Notes: generated by a model from the sequence alone, not told the origin. Shown: positions 36,526 to 46,124, counted from the first letter of the stretch. The stretch: 64,000 nt of DNA from Acidobacteria bacterium Mor1 (GCA_001664505.1 CP011806.1:4230177-4294176); one strand, 5' to 3'. Program-made: numbers and translations.

Positions 36526-37137
36526 CTACCGTCCGAACAGCTTGCCCAGAATGCCGGAACCCTTGACCAGATCGCCGAGGTCGACGTCGCCGTCGCCGTC
36601 CTGGTCGAGCAGAGACGACAGTGCGCCCATCGCCTTGGGCTGAGCGTTCTCCAGGGTCTGCCGCTCCTGGCCCAGCATACCGGCCAGGGAGCCGGCGTCC
36701 AGGCCTTGTTGGCGTTGCTGCTTGCCCAGGGCGCCCATGACGACCGGGGCGAGGCTGGCCAGCAGCCCGCCGATCTTGCCGCTTTCGATGCCGGTCGCGC
36801 CGCCGATGCCGCGCTCGACCGCCTGCTGACGGCCGCCGAGGACGTGGCGCAGGATGCCGGCGCCGTCGGACGCCTTGGACTGAGGCGCACCGCCTCCGCC
36901 CAGCAGGCTGCCCAGGTTGTCCAGCATGCTGCCGTCGTGATCCCGCTGCAGCGCGTTGGACAGCGCCTCGGCGCCACCGGGCTGTTGCGCGTTCTTGCTC
37001 AGGGCGCCGAGCAGCGCGGTAACCGCTGCCGAGGTGGCGTTACCCGCCGAAGCCTCGTCGGTCCCGAGTTTTCCGCTGATCTGCTTCATGGCGTCGCCGC
37101 CGAGCTGTCCCATGATCGATTCAAGTAGAGAAGACAT
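36526..37137 (-). CDS. DUF937 protein with a terminal EF-hand-like loop
   Basis: 203 residues from ATG 37137 (GAGGAG upstream). Glycine- and alanine-rich helices typical of DUF937/YidB-like proteins: MSSLLESIMGQLGGDAMKQI, AAVTALLGALSKNA and LASLAPVVMGALGKQQ. The C-terminus carries LLDQDGDGDVDLGDL, a DxDxDGDxD calcium-type loop often appended to this family. Cellular role unknown; no signal peptide. It is followed on the same strand by the LysM/BON gene. Confidence 0.88.
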   Translation of the reverse strand: MSSLLESIMGQLGGDAMKQISGKLGTDEASAGNATSAAVTALLGALSKNAQQPGGAEALSNALQRDHDGSMLDNLGSLLGGGGAPQSKASDGAGILRHVLGGRQQAVERGIGGATGIESGKIGGLLASLAPVVMGALGKQQRQQGLDAGSLAGMLGQERQTLENAQPKAMGALSSLLDQDGDGDVDLGDLVKGSGILGKLFGR

Positions 37138-37402
37138 TTTTCCACTCCTCAGACGGCGGCGCGCGCCGTGACGAAACCACGTTTTTTCGGGGAAATCCCG
37201 CGCGGCCGCCCGCACCTGCCCCGCGAAAACGCGGCAGAGGATGCCAGATGACGTGCCGGGGAGTTCCGTGCCTCCCAAAGCATAGACCAGATCGGAGGCG
37301 GAAAGTCACGTCGAGGCGGACTTTCCCGCCCCAGGGAGGTTCAGGGGCCGGGGATCGCTTCCCGAGGCCCCACGGGCGGCTTCCCGCCGCCTCCGCGGCG
37401 CG

Positions 37403-38350
37403 CTAGACGAAGTCGATGTTGCGCAGGAAGATCAACCACACCAGGCCGAGGATGAAGGCGTACTTGAGGGTGTAATACAGCGGCTTGTTGGCCTCTTTCA
37501 CCTTCTGCAGGAACATCTTGTACTTGTAGACGTAGGCGGTGACGTTGTTGAGCAGGCCGCTCTTCTCGGTCGCGTCGTTCTTGCTCGACGTGGCCTTGAC
37601 CAGGGTCTTCATCAACAGCTTGTTCAGCCCGCGCATGATCGGCGTGTGGACCGGACGGGTCACGTCGCAGAACAGGATCACCCGGGTCTTGTCGGTGTTG
37701 TTCTTGGCCCAGTGGACCATGGTCTCGTCGAAAACCACGTCCTTGCCGTCCCGCCAGGAGTGGGGCTCGCCGTCGATCCAGATGCAGCACTCGTCGTCGT
37801 TGGGAGTGATCAGGCCGAGGTGGTAGCGCAGGGAGCCGGCAAAGGGGTCCCGGTGTTTGCCCAGTTCGGCGCCGGGAGGCAGCAGGGTGAAGGCCGCCGA
37901 GTTGACGTTGGGAATCGACTCGACCAGCGCCACCGTCTTGGGACAGAGCTGTTTGGCCGAGGGCAGGAAGTCGCCGTACCACTTCAGGTGGAAGCGCTTC
38001 CAGCCGCGCTTGTAGAAGGCCATGAAGACCAGATCGTCGTGGCGGTGGGAGGCCTCGATCTTGTCGGCGTCCAGCAGCACCGACGCTTCGTCCCGGATCG
38101 TCTCCCAGTTGTCGCGCAGCGGGGAGAGTTCGGGGAAGTCGTTGACGTCGAGGATCGGCGTCGTCGGCACCGCCGAGAACAGGTACATCAGCGAGTTGAA
38201 CGGAGCCATCAGGCCCGAGTGCTCCAGGAGCTGCCGGCCGAAGCGCAGGCGCACCTTGCTGCGGAAGTGAATGAACATCACCGACGCGACGTACGCGTAG
38301 AGCACGAAGAACTTGGGTGTGACCAGCTCGTGCAGAGCCGAGTTCAGCAT
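37403..38350 (-). CDS. Aspartyl/asparaginyl beta-hydroxylase-family dioxygenase, membrane-anchored
   Basis: 315 residues from ATG 38350, which has GGAGG five bases upstream; longer frames overlap the promoter. The Asp_Arg_Hydrox double-stranded beta-helix holds the iron ligands: H-x-D-type motif in GKHRDPFAGSLRYHLGL and the distal His in FDETMVHWAKNNTDKTRVIL, whose Arg would bind 2-oxoglutarate. Hydrophobic stretches flank the domain at the N-terminus (FFVLYAYVASVMFIHF) and C-terminus (LKYAFILGLVWLIFL). Bacterial relatives hydroxylate lipid A or peptidyl residues; the substrate here is unknown. Confidence 0.9.
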   Translation of the reverse strand: MLNSALHELVTPKFFVLYAYVASVMFIHFRSKVRLRFGRQLLEHSGLMAPFNSLMYLFSAVPTTPILDVNDFPELSPLRDNWETIRDEASVLLDADKIEASHRHDDLVFMAFYKRGWKRFHLKWYGDFLPSAKQLCPKTVALVESIPNVNSAAFTLLPPGAELGKHRDPFAGSLRYHLGLITPNDDECCIWIDGEPHSWRDGKDVVFDETMVHWAKNNTDKTRVILFCDVTRPVHTPIMRGLNKLLMKTLVKATSSKNDATEKSGLLNNVTAYVYKYKMFLQKVKEANKPLYYTLKYAFILGLVWLIFLRNIDFV

Positions 38351-38482
38351 GACGGCCTCCCGGCGGCCTGGCGTCGAATGTTCCGAATCGTCCGTGGCGC
38401 GCCTGTGAATCCGCGCCAAGTGTAGCTCAGATCGGGATTTGGGGCAGGCCCGCCGCGGCCGGGCGAGGTCCGAAAGGCCCGG

Positions 38483-39802
38483 TCAGGGCAGCCAGAAGGA
38501 AACGGTGGTCCCTCCGCCGGAGCGGTTCTCGATGCGCAGAAAGCCTCCGTGGGCCTCGACGATCTCCCGGCAAAGGGGCAGGCCCACCCCGGTGCCCGAC
38601 TTCTTGGTCGAATAGAAGGGCAGCAGCGCCTTCTGCATCACCTCCTCGCTCATTCCCCGGCCCCGGTCGAGGACCTCGACCCGGGTGCGGCCGTCGGGAA
38701 TCGCCCGGATGCGCATCAGCGGGGGATCCTCCCCCTCGGTCGCCTCCTCGGCGTTTTTCAGCAGATTGATCACCACCTGCTGAAGCTGGGAGGGGTCGAA
38801 ATGGGCGGTGCCGGCGGGCGGGTCGCCGTCGAGGCGGAACGGGTAGATCTGCCGCAGGCTCTCGAGCCACTCGCTCCAGTCCACCGGCTCCTTGCGCGGC
38901 GCCGGCAGCTTGGCGAAGCGGGCGTAGCCGTCGAGGAAGTCGGTCAGATGGTCGACCCGGCCACGGATCGATTCGAAGATCGAGCGGAGTTGCCCTGCCC
39001 GTTCCGGCCGGTCGGCGATCAGGTCTCCCGAGTGGGCCAGCGACGAGATCGGGGCCAACGAGTTGTTCAGCTCGTGGGAGATGACCCGGATGACCTTCTT
39101 CCAGATCTCCGCCTCCTGGCGGGCCAGCTCGATGGTCATGCGCCGCAACAGGAACAGGGTGTGCTGCCGGCGATTGAGGAAGAAGGCCCGGCGGGAAAGG
39201 TGATAGGTCTCGGGCAGGGCGTCCGGCTCCTCGACGGTGAAGATGCCGTCGCCGCCGGAGTCCAGGACCGCCCGCATCGGCTCGGGGCAGCCGGCGACCA
39301 GTTCATCGAAGTGCAGACCCTCCAGCTTGCCCTCGCCGCCGAGGAACAGCGCCCGGGCTTCGGTATTCGAGTAGAGAATGCGCTGCAGCGGGTTGATCAG
39401 AAGGATCGCGATGGGCGATTGGTCCAGGGCGGTCTGCAGCAACAGTTCCCGCTGGCGGATCTGGCGGCGTTCCTCCTGCAGGATCTCGCCGACGGCGTTG
39501 TAGCTGGCCAGCAGTTCGCCGAGTTCGTCGTCCCGATCGGAGGTCGCCAGGCGCACGCTGAAGTCCCGGTCGCGGAAACTTCGGATGCCGTCGGAGAGGG
39601 ACGCCAGGGTGTGGGTCAGCGGTTGGAGGAACCAGCCGACCGCCCAGAAACTCAGCGGCAGGGTCATCAGCAGGGACACGCCGATGGCGAGTCCGTAGGG
39701 GAGCTCCAGGCGCAGCCCGGCCCAGGTACAGAGCGCGAACCAGCCCAGGGTGGCCAGCACGATCGCGGCGAGTTTGCCGGCTACCGAGCGTCGAGAGTTC
39801 AT
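38483..39802 (-). CDS. NtrY-type membrane sensor histidine kinase
   Basis: 439 residues from ATG 39802; ATG 39841 would add 13 residues, and neither has a good ribosome site. Two transmembrane helices at the N-terminus with almost no periplasmic loop, then HAMP (FLQPLTHTLASLSDGI), a PAS-like region (LDQSPIAILLINPLQRI), HisKA with RVISHELNNSLAPISSLAHS and HATPase (NLLKNAEEA, DRGRGM, GTGVGLPL). The HELNN box is typical of NtrY/NtrB-like kinases that pair with sigma-54 activators. It lies 51 bases after the response regulator and should phosphorylate it. Confidence 0.93.
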   Translation of the reverse strand: MNSRRSVAGKLAAIVLATLGWFALCTWAGLRLELPYGLAIGVSLLMTLPLSFWAVGWFLQPLTHTLASLSDGIRSFRDRDFSVRLATSDRDDELGELLASYNAVGEILQEERRQIRQRELLLQTALDQSPIAILLINPLQRILYSNTEARALFLGGEGKLEGLHFDELVAGCPEPMRAVLDSGGDGIFTVEEPDALPETYHLSRRAFFLNRRQHTLFLLRRMTIELARQEAEIWKKVIRVISHELNNSLAPISSLAHSGDLIADRPERAGQLRSIFESIRGRVDHLTDFLDGYARFAKLPAPRKEPVDWSEWLESLRQIYPFRLDGDPPAGTAHFDPSQLQQVVINLLKNAEEATEGEDPPLMRIRAIPDGRTRVEVLDRGRGMSEEVMQKALLPFYSTKKSGTGVGLPLCREIVEAHGGFLRIENRSGGGTTVSFWLP

Positions 39803-39853
39803 GGGGTCGCTATTGTCGGCGGGAGCATGCCCACAGGGCAAGCGCCACGAAGG

Positions 39854-41299
39854 CTAGCTGCGCAGCCGCTTTTCCAGGGTGATGCCCAGCCGGTCCATGC
39901 GGCGGTAGAGCGCCTGGCGGCTCAGTCCCAGGGCGTCGGCGGCCCGGGAGACGACGCCACCGGCGTTGCGCAGCGCCTCTTCCACCTTTTGCTTCTCGGC
40001 GGCGATCGGGCCGGTGGCCACCGCATGGTCCGCGGCACTGGAGGCGGCCGGCGTATCCAGCGTCGATTCGTCGACCTCGGGCAGTTCGAGTTCGGCCACC
40101 CCCACGCTTTCGCCGGGGCAGGTCAGGCGCACCCGCTGCATCCGGTTCTGCAGTTCCCGCACGTTGCCCGGCCACGGGTAGCGGGCGAGGGCGACCTCCG
40201 CCTCGCGGCTGAGGGTCTTCTGCGGCTCACCCTCGGGATTGAGGAAATGTTGCGCCAGGGCGACCACATCCTCGGGACGTTCGCGGAGCGAGGGGAGCTG
40301 GAGCTCGATCACGTTGACCCGGAAATAGAGGTCTTCGCGGAAGCGGCCCTCGGTGATCGAACGCTGCAGGTCGGAGTTGGTCGCGCTGATCACCCGCACG
40401 TCGGCCTTGCGGGTGCGGCTGCTTCCCAGTCGTTGGTACTCCCCGGTTTGCAGCACCCGCAGCAGCTTGACCTGGCCGGCGGGGGGCAGCGAGTCGATCT
40501 CGTCGAGGAACAGGGTGCCGCCGTCGGCAGCCTCGAAGCGGCCGACCCGCAGCCCGGTGGAGCCGGTGAAGGCGCCGGCCTCGGCGCCGAACAGTTCCGC
40601 CTCCATCAACTCGGCAGGCAGGGCGCCGACGTTGACCTTGACGAAGGGGCCTTCCTTGCGCGCGGAGTTGGCCTGGACGATCTCGGCCAGCTTCTCCTTG
40701 CCGGCGCCGCTGGGGCCGGTGATCAGTACCGGAGCGTCGGAGGGGGCGACGTTGATCGCCATGTTGACCACCCGGTGCATCTCGGCGCTGCGATAGATCA
40801 GGCCGCAGAGGTCGAAGCGGTCCCGCAGGTCGGCCCGGTCCTGGCGACCCTGCTCCAGCAGGGCGTTGTTCTCCAACTGCAGTCGGCGCAAGCGCAACAG
40901 GTTGCGCACCGAGTTGACCAGCTTGCGGTCGTCCCAGGGCTTGGACAGATAGTCCGAAGCGCCCTCCTTGATCAACTGCACCGCCGACTCCAGCGAGGCC
41001 CAGGCGGTGATCAGCAGCACCGGTAGTTCGGGATCGCGCTTGTGGATCTGGCGGAACAGCGCCAATCCGTCTTCACCGGAGGTCTCGTTGGTGCGGAAGT
41101 TCATGTCCTGAATGGCGACGCCGATGTCGCCCCGATCGATGGCCGCCATGGCGGTTTCGGGGGAGTCGGCGGTGACGCAGGGGAACCCGTGGACGTCCAT
41201 CAGAACTTCCAGCGCATGCACGATCGCAGGTTCGTCGTCGACGATCAGCACTTTCAACGGGCGACCCATCCTTGCGTCCAGATCGATCAAGACAGTCAC
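39854..41299 (-). CDS. NtrC-family sigma-54-dependent response regulator
   Basis: 481 residues with the GTG at 41299; a TTG at 41290 or an ATG at 41269 are possible starts. Receiver domain with phospho-Asp D65 (IQDMNF), AAA+ domain with Walker A GPSGAGKE, sigma-54 contact loop GAFTG, Walker B GGTLFLDEID and R-finger region, and a C-terminal FIS-type HTH (VVSRAADALGLSRQALYRRM). A perfect GAFTG means it can activate sigma-54 holoenzyme. The likely target is the adjacent efflux operon, which has a sigma-54 promoter and palindromic sites at 46125-46240. Confidence 0.95.
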   Translation of the reverse strand: MTVLIDLDARMGRPLKVLIVDDEPAIVHALEVLMDVHGFPCVTADSPETAMAAIDRGDIGVAIQDMNFRTNETSGEDGLALFRQIHKRDPELPVLLITAWASLESAVQLIKEGASDYLSKPWDDRKLVNSVRNLLRLRRLQLENNALLEQGRQDRADLRDRFDLCGLIYRSAEMHRVVNMAINVAPSDAPVLITGPSGAGKEKLAEIVQANSARKEGPFVKVNVGALPAELMEAELFGAEAGAFTGSTGLRVGRFEAADGGTLFLDEIDSLPPAGQVKLLRVLQTGEYQRLGSSRTRKADVRVISATNSDLQRSITEGRFREDLYFRVNVIELQLPSLRERPEDVVALAQHFLNPEGEPQKTLSREAEVALARYPWPGNVRELQNRMQRVRLTCPGESVGVAELELPEVDESTLDTPAASSAADHAVATGPIAAEKQKVEEALRNAGGVVSRAADALGLSRQALYRRMDRLGITLEKRLRS

Positions 41300-41374
41300 C
41301 TCATTTAACGCCCGGGCCAGGGGGTTCGTTGCTGATTACGACCGACTTTTTCGCCGGTCAGCCTGGATTGTAGG

Positions 41375-41407
41375 AAAACGGCGCGGCCCCAGGGGCGTCG
41401 GGGCCGC
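41375..41407 (-). terminator. Intrinsic terminator of the efflux operon
   Basis: An 8-bp GC stem (41383-41390 with 41400-41407) followed on the minus strand by CG and TTTT. It lies 49 bases beyond the last permease stop and separates the efflux operon from the response regulator genes. Confidence 0.7.
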
Positions 41408-41415
41408 ACCGCCCC

Positions 41416-41453
41416 GGTTGCCGGACGGCAACCTTGGTCACCGGACGGCGACC
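41416..41453. repeat. Two tandem hairpins at the permease 3' end
   Basis: GGTTGCC-GGAC-GGCAACC (41416-41433) is a perfect stem. GGTCACC-GGAC-GGCGACC (41436-41453) forms the same shape with one G-U pair on the minus-strand RNA. They begin two bases after the permease stop. The GTCC/GGAC loop and GCC/GGC closing pairs are the same as in the hairpin at 30773-30790. They may protect the mRNA 3' end or assist the terminator next to them. Confidence 0.55.
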
Positions 41454-41455
41454 TA

Positions 41456-42700
41456 TCACACACTGCGCGTGGCGATCACCGGTTGGACCAGGGAACCCCG
41501 CAAGGCGGGGATCAGCGCTGCAAGCAGGCCCATCAGCCACATCACGAGAATCGAGACCAGCAGGATCGGCGGCTGGATCTGGGGGACGCCCCCCATCGAA
41601 GCCAGCATGTAGTTGAGTCCGAAGGTCAGGGCGACGCCGACGGCGATACCGATCCCGGTCATGATCCAGTTCTCGACGAGGAACCAGCGCACGATGTCGC
41701 CACGGGTGGCGCCGAGGGCTCGCCGGGTGCCGATGTGCCGGGTGCGTTGGGTCACCGAGAACGAGGTCATGCCGACGATGCCCAGGCCGGTCACGGCGAC
41801 GAGCAGCACGCTGATCCAGCCGAGCAGCTGGTTCATGCTGGTGAAGCTGCTGTAGTAGTTGCCCTTCATCTCCGACAGGCTGCGTACGGTGACGATGCGT
41901 CCTTCCTCGACCTCCCGCAGCTTCGGCTCGAGAGCGACGAACACCTCGTCGAAGCGGCCGGGCTCGGTGCGCACCAGGTAGCGGGTCTGCCGGTTGTTCA
42001 CCGGATGCGACGGATGGATCATCAGGTTCTCGGGGTCGGGACCGAGGGGCCAGGAGTTGTGCATCAGGCGCACGATGCCGACGATGGTGTCGACGTTGTT
42101 GTTGTTGCCTTCGATCTGCTTGCCCAGGGCGTCACCGTCGGGGAAGAACTTGTCGGCGGTGTACTGGGTCACCAGGATGTTGGTCACGTGGTCCGTGTCC
42201 TCCTCCTCTTCGGCCTGTTCTTCATCGTCGTCGTGAAGATCCGGGAAATCACCCGGCTCGAAGGTTCGGCCCTGGACCAGTTCGACGCCCAGGGTGTCGA
42301 TGGCGTCGGGCCCCATCAGGAAGTAGGGCACGGTGGTTCGTTGATCTTCGCTGCCGGCGATGCGGCGGCCGGTGGCGCTGCCGCTCCCGCTCAGCGGGAA
42401 CTGCAGGATCGACGTGACCGAGCGCACGCCGGGCATCGCCTCGATCTCCCGCAGATCCTGCTCGTAGCTGGCGACGGAATAGCCCTCCTCCTGGAAGGCG
42501 GGGTCGAAGGGGACCGAGGTCACGGCGATCAGGTTCTGTTCGTCCATGCCGGTCGACCGGCCGATCTGAGCCTGTTGATCGCGGATCAGGACCAGGCAGT
42601 TGACGACAACCGCCAGGGTCAGTCCGATCTCGAGCACGATCAGCCAGGTGCGGGCGCGGTTTTGAAACAGGGAGCGGAAAATAGGTCCGAATTCCATCAC
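41456..42700 (-). CDS. MacB-like ABC transporter permease (second)
   Basis: 414 residues. One N-terminal transmembrane helix, a large MacB_PCD periplasmic domain (about 45-270, including a very acidic stretch DDDEEQAEEEEDTDH), then three C-terminal FtsX-type helices (SVLLVAVTGLGIVGMTSFSV, RHIGTRRALGATRGDIVRWF). These proteins do not transport through the membrane but transmit ATP-driven movement to periplasmic partners. It is the last gene of the operon, four bases after the other permease. Confidence 0.92.
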   Translation of the reverse strand: MMEFGPIFRSLFQNRARTWLIVLEIGLTLAVVVNCLVLIRDQQAQIGRSTGMDEQNLIAVTSVPFDPAFQEEGYSVASYEQDLREIEAMPGVRSVTSILQFPLSGSGSATGRRIAGSEDQRTTVPYFLMGPDAIDTLGVELVQGRTFEPGDFPDLHDDDEEQAEEEEDTDHVTNILVTQYTADKFFPDGDALGKQIEGNNNNVDTIVGIVRLMHNSWPLGPDPENLMIHPSHPVNNRQTRYLVRTEPGRFDEVFVALEPKLREVEEGRIVTVRSLSEMKGNYYSSFTSMNQLLGWISVLLVAVTGLGIVGMTSFSVTQRTRHIGTRRALGATRGDIVRWFLVENWIMTGIGIAVGVALTFGLNYMLASMGGVPQIQPPILLVSILVMWLMGLLAALIPALRGSLVQPVIATRSV

Positions 42701-42704
42701 TACC

Positions 42705-44015
42705 TCACTGGGTCTTGAGGTGCATGCCCGGCGCGATGCGGCAGATGCGCCAGGCGGGGTAGATGCCGGCCACGAGTGCGGCGAGCAGGGACAGGCCGAT
42801 GCCGACGCTCAGCATCGTCATATCGAGTGGGTTGTCGAGTTGCACGCCGAACAGGCGCTGGATGTAGCTGACGCCGGCAAGGGAAAGGGCGAGCCCGATC
42901 ACCGAGCCTGCGATGCCGATCAGCGCACACTCGACCAGATGCAGCGAGAAGATCCACATGCGCGAGGCACCCAGCGCCCGGCGCACGCCGACCTCCGACG
43001 CCCGGCTGAGGAACTTGCCCAGCAGGATGCCGATCAGGTTGACTGCGCAGACCAGCAGGAACAGGAGTGCGATGATCACCATCGCCCGCTGGGACGGGTC
43101 GACGACCCCCCAGAACTCGAGCCAGGCGTTGACGTCCCGCAGACGGTGGTTGTTCGGTCGCTGGAAGCGGCCGGCGGCGCGCTGCTCTTCGGCGTATCCG
43201 GTCAGGAACTGGGCGTAGCGTTCCTCCTGCTCCTGGGTGTCGAGCTGGGCCCAGAACTGCACCCAGACCGCCTCCGACTGCAGCTTGCCCTCGTAGGAGT
43301 TGTCGTAGGGCTTCCAGCCCGAGGTGTTCCCGGAGTTGACGACCTGCATCTCACGGGCCCAGTGGATCGGCATGAATACCGGCTCGGCGAAGTCGAAGCT
43401 GCCGTTGTGTGGATCGTAGTACTTGGGCGTCGGATGCCACGGCGCGAGTACGCCGATGACCTTGAACTCCTGGTCTTCGAGACGCAGGGTGCGCCCGACG
43501 CTGTTCTCGCCGCCGAATAACTCGTCGTTGGTCTCGGCGCTGAGCACGATCACCGGCTCCGGGCCTTCATCGGCGGCGGAGTCCCAGGGGCCGCCGTAGT
43601 CGAAGGGCACGTCGAACAGCGAGAAGAAGTCCGAGAAGCACATGCGGATCTCTTCCTGGGTCGGCTGCACCGAGTCGTTGGGCGGATGGATCACCATCAC
43701 CGTCTTGTACATCGCGGTGTGGTAGGTCGGGATGTCGCTTTCCATCAGCGCCATCGCGTCCATGTAGGTCAACTGGTTCGGCGGTTCGGTCGGATCGTCG
43801 TCGCTGAACGGGTTGTCCGGGTTCCAGCTGTCGAGCTGCACGTAGAACAGCTTGTCGCTCTTGTGCGGAATCGGGTCGCCGGAAATGATGTAGTAGGCCG
43901 AGACGAAGCTCATCGAAACGGCGATGCCGAGGGCGATCCCCAGCACCATGACCGTCGAGAGCACCGGGTTGCGCCGGATGCTCTTGAGCGCGAGTCTGAG
44001 TTGATAGAGCAGCAT
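42705..44015 (-). CDS. MacB-like ABC transporter permease (first)
   Basis: 436 residues with the same layout as its neighbour: N-terminal helix (NPVLSTVMVLGIALGIAVSM), MacB_PCD ectodomain, and FtsX helices at the C-terminus (SRASEVGVRRALGASRMWIF). The two differ greatly in sequence, so they probably form a heterodimer on one ATPase. The ectodomain contains several Trp/Tyr-rich loops. It lies seven bases after the ATPase gene. Confidence 0.92.
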   Translation of the reverse strand: MLLYQLRLALKSIRRNPVLSTVMVLGIALGIAVSMSFVSAYYIISGDPIPHKSDKLFYVQLDSWNPDNPFSDDDPTEPPNQLTYMDAMALMESDIPTYHTAMYKTVMVIHPPNDSVQPTQEEIRMCFSDFFSLFDVPFDYGGPWDSAADEGPEPVIVLSAETNDELFGGENSVGRTLRLEDQEFKVIGVLAPWHPTPKYYDPHNGSFDFAEPVFMPIHWAREMQVVNSGNTSGWKPYDNSYEGKLQSEAVWVQFWAQLDTQEQEERYAQFLTGYAEEQRAAGRFQRPNNHRLRDVNAWLEFWGVVDPSQRAMVIIALLFLLVCAVNLIGILLGKFLSRASEVGVRRALGASRMWIFSLHLVECALIGIAGSVIGLALSLAGVSYIQRLFGVQLDNPLDMTMLSVGIGLSLLAALVAGIYPAWRICRIAPGMHLKTQ

Positions 44016-44022
44016 GATCGCC

Positions 44023-44748
44023 TCAGACCGCCTGCCCGGCAGGGGAGGGATCGTAGAGCGGTGCGGGACGCTCCTGGGCCAGATCGATCAACTTGCCGTC
44101 GAGCAGGTGGATCTGCCGGCTGGCGCGGTTGGCCAGTTCCGGGTCGTGGGTCACCATCACCACCGTCGCGCCGGAGCTGTTGATCTTCTCCAGCAGGTCC
44201 ATGATCTCGCTGGCCATGGCCGAATCGAGGTTCCCCGTCGGCTCGTCCGCCAGGATCAGCTTCGGCTGGCCGACCAGCGCCCGGGCGATCGCGACCCGCT
44301 GTTGCTGTCCACCCGAGAGCTGGGAGGGGTAGTGCTTGTAGCGCGCCGAGAGTCCGACGGTGGCCAACGCTTCTTCGATCGCCTGCTTGCGCGAGGCGGC
44401 GCCCAGGCCGCGATAGCGCAGCGGCACGTCGACGTTGTCGAAGACGTTGAGGTCGGGGATCAGATTGAAGGTCTGGAAGATGAATCCGATCTTCTCGTTG
44501 CGCACCTTCGACATCTCACGATCCGAGAGCCGGCTGACATCGACGCCGTCGAGGGTGTAGGTCCCCTCGTCGAAGGCGTCCAGCAGCCCGGCGATGTTGA
44601 GGAAGGTGGTCTTCCCCGAGCCCGAGGGGCCCATCACCGAGACGAACTCCCCCTCGTTGACCGCGATGCTGAAGTGGCTCAGCGCGTGGGTTTCCACATG
44701 CTCGGTGCGGTACACCTTGCGAACGTCCTGCATGGTCAGCATGTCCAT
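44023..44748 (-). CDS. MacB/LolD-type ABC transporter ATPase
   Basis: 241 residues. Walker A GPSGSGKTTFLN, Q-loop IFQTFNLIPD, signature LSGGQQQRVAIARAL, Walker B LILADEPTGNLD and the switch His in VMVTHDPELA are all intact. The family is that of MacB/LolD/FtsE-type ATPases serving mechanotransmission permeases. Positioned between the adaptor gene (62 bases upstream) and the two permeases, it supplies energy for a tripartite efflux or envelope-lipid system. Confidence 0.96.
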   Translation of the reverse strand: MDMLTMQDVRKVYRTEHVETHALSHFSIAVNEGEFVSVMGPSGSGKTTFLNIAGLLDAFDEGTYTLDGVDVSRLSDREMSKVRNEKIGFIFQTFNLIPDLNVFDNVDVPLRYRGLGAASRKQAIEEALATVGLSARYKHYPSQLSGGQQQRVAIARALVGQPKLILADEPTGNLDSAMASEIMDLLEKINSSGATVVMVTHDPELANRASRQIHLLDGKLIDLAQERPAPLYDPSPAGQAV

Positions 44749-44810
44749 CCTCCAGGCCCCTCTCTGCTCGTGACGTGTTCTGTCGTTGATTCTTTGTTTC
44801 AGCCCCGCGC

Positions 44811-46088
44811 CTAGCGGGTCAGGTAGATGTTCTCGGCGCGCTGGAAGCGGGCGGTGTCGGAGACGACGATGCGGTCTCCTTCCTTCAGTCCGCCGAGTAC
44901 CTCGACTTCGCGCACGCTGCTGACGCCCAGCTCGATTTCGCGGCGAATCGCCGAGTCGCCCGAGATGACGTAGGCGTAGCGGCCGCCGCCGGCGTCGATG
45001 AACGGGCCGCGCTCGACCTTGAGCACGCTGTCCCGGGATTCGAGCAGCAGCCGCACCGAGAGCCGTTGGTTCTGACGCAGGCCGTCGGGGACACCGTCGG
45101 CAAAGGTCACGACGGCGCGCACCTGGTTGCTTTCGACCTCGGGAGAAATCGACGCGATCCGCGCGTTGTAGATCTCGGAGCCGTTGCGCACTTCGGCTTC
45201 GGTCTGGGGGCCGACGTCGTCGGCGTAGGCTTCCGGGATCATCACCTCGATCTCGAAGGCGGAAAGATCCACCACCGCGACCAGCGGCTGGCCCGGGGTC
45301 ACCGGGTCGTGATCGTCGACGTCCAGCCGTGAAACCAGCCCGTCGACCGGCGAGCGAATTTCGAGCTCATCGACCCTGCGCCCGGCCTCGGCGACGATCA
45401 TCCGCTGCCGCTCGATCTGGATCTCCCGGTTGTGAATCTCGAACTCCAGCCGTTCGGCCTCGAGTCCGGCGTCCTGTTCGGCGTGGCGCAGCGCCAGCTG
45501 GGAGCGGCGCAGGTTGTCCTGGGCCTCTTCGTACTCGACCTGGTTGACGATCCCTTCCTTGCGGGAGCGCTCGGCCCGGTCCATCGCCCGGGTGGCCGCT
45601 TCCAGCTCGACCCGGGCCAGATCCACCGCTTGCCGGTTGGAGAGGTTCTCCTGCTTGGTCTGGATCCGCTCCCGCTCCAGTTCGGCGGCCAGGGACTGCA
45701 GGGTCGAGCGTTCCTGGTTGAGGAGCGCCGTGGCCTCGGGGCTGTCGACCACCGCCAGCACCTGGTTGCGGGTGACCACGTCACCCGCCTGGACCCGCAG
45801 GCCGACCAGCCCGGCCGCCGGGCTCGAGGTGGTGGGGTGGAAGGCGGCGACCACCCGGCCCTGGACCGACAGCTCGCGCTGCAAGTCTCCACGCTCCACC
45901 GTGGCGAAGCGCAGCAGGGAGCGATCGAAGGAGCGTTCCGCCTGGAACCAGCTGGCGAAGGAGGGGGCCAGCAAGACGGCGGCGATCAGCACGGCCAGCA
46001 GCATCCCACCCAGGACGAGCCGTTTGGTCCAGCTCTTGCGCGGGCTGTGCTCCACCGGGCGGTCCATCGAAGCGACGTCTCGAATCAT
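44811..46088 (-). CDS. MacA/HlyD-type periplasmic adaptor
   Basis: 425 residues. One N-terminal transmembrane helix (LVLGGMLLAVLIAAVLLAPS), a lipoyl/barrel-sandwich half-motif (LSVQGRVVAAFHPTTSSPAAG), a long alpha-hairpin (about 120-215), the second half-motif and a beta-barrel (MIPEAYADDVGP), then a membrane-proximal domain. It bridges the ABC permeases to an outer-membrane channel; no TolC gene is in the window, so a distant one must serve. First gene of the efflux operon; ATG 46088 has GAGG eight bases upstream and the sigma-54 promoter 37 bases upstream. Confidence 0.93.
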   Translation of the reverse strand: MIRDVASMDRPVEHSPRKSWTKRLVLGGMLLAVLIAAVLLAPSFASWFQAERSFDRSLLRFATVERGDLQRELSVQGRVVAAFHPTTSSPAAGLVGLRVQAGDVVTRNQVLAVVDSPEATALLNQERSTLQSLAAELERERIQTKQENLSNRQAVDLARVELEAATRAMDRAERSRKEGIVNQVEYEEAQDNLRRSQLALRHAEQDAGLEAERLEFEIHNREIQIERQRMIVAEAGRRVDELEIRSPVDGLVSRLDVDDHDPVTPGQPLVAVVDLSAFEIEVMIPEAYADDVGPQTEAEVRNGSEIYNARIASISPEVESNQVRAVVTFADGVPDGLRQNQRLSVRLLLESRDSVLKVERGPFIDAGGGRYAYVISGDSAIRREIELGVSSVREVEVLGGLKEGDRIVVSDTARFQRAENIYLTR

Positions 46089-46124
46089 GTTCAGGTCCTC
46101 ATCGGTCGTGGACCCTGGCCTATC

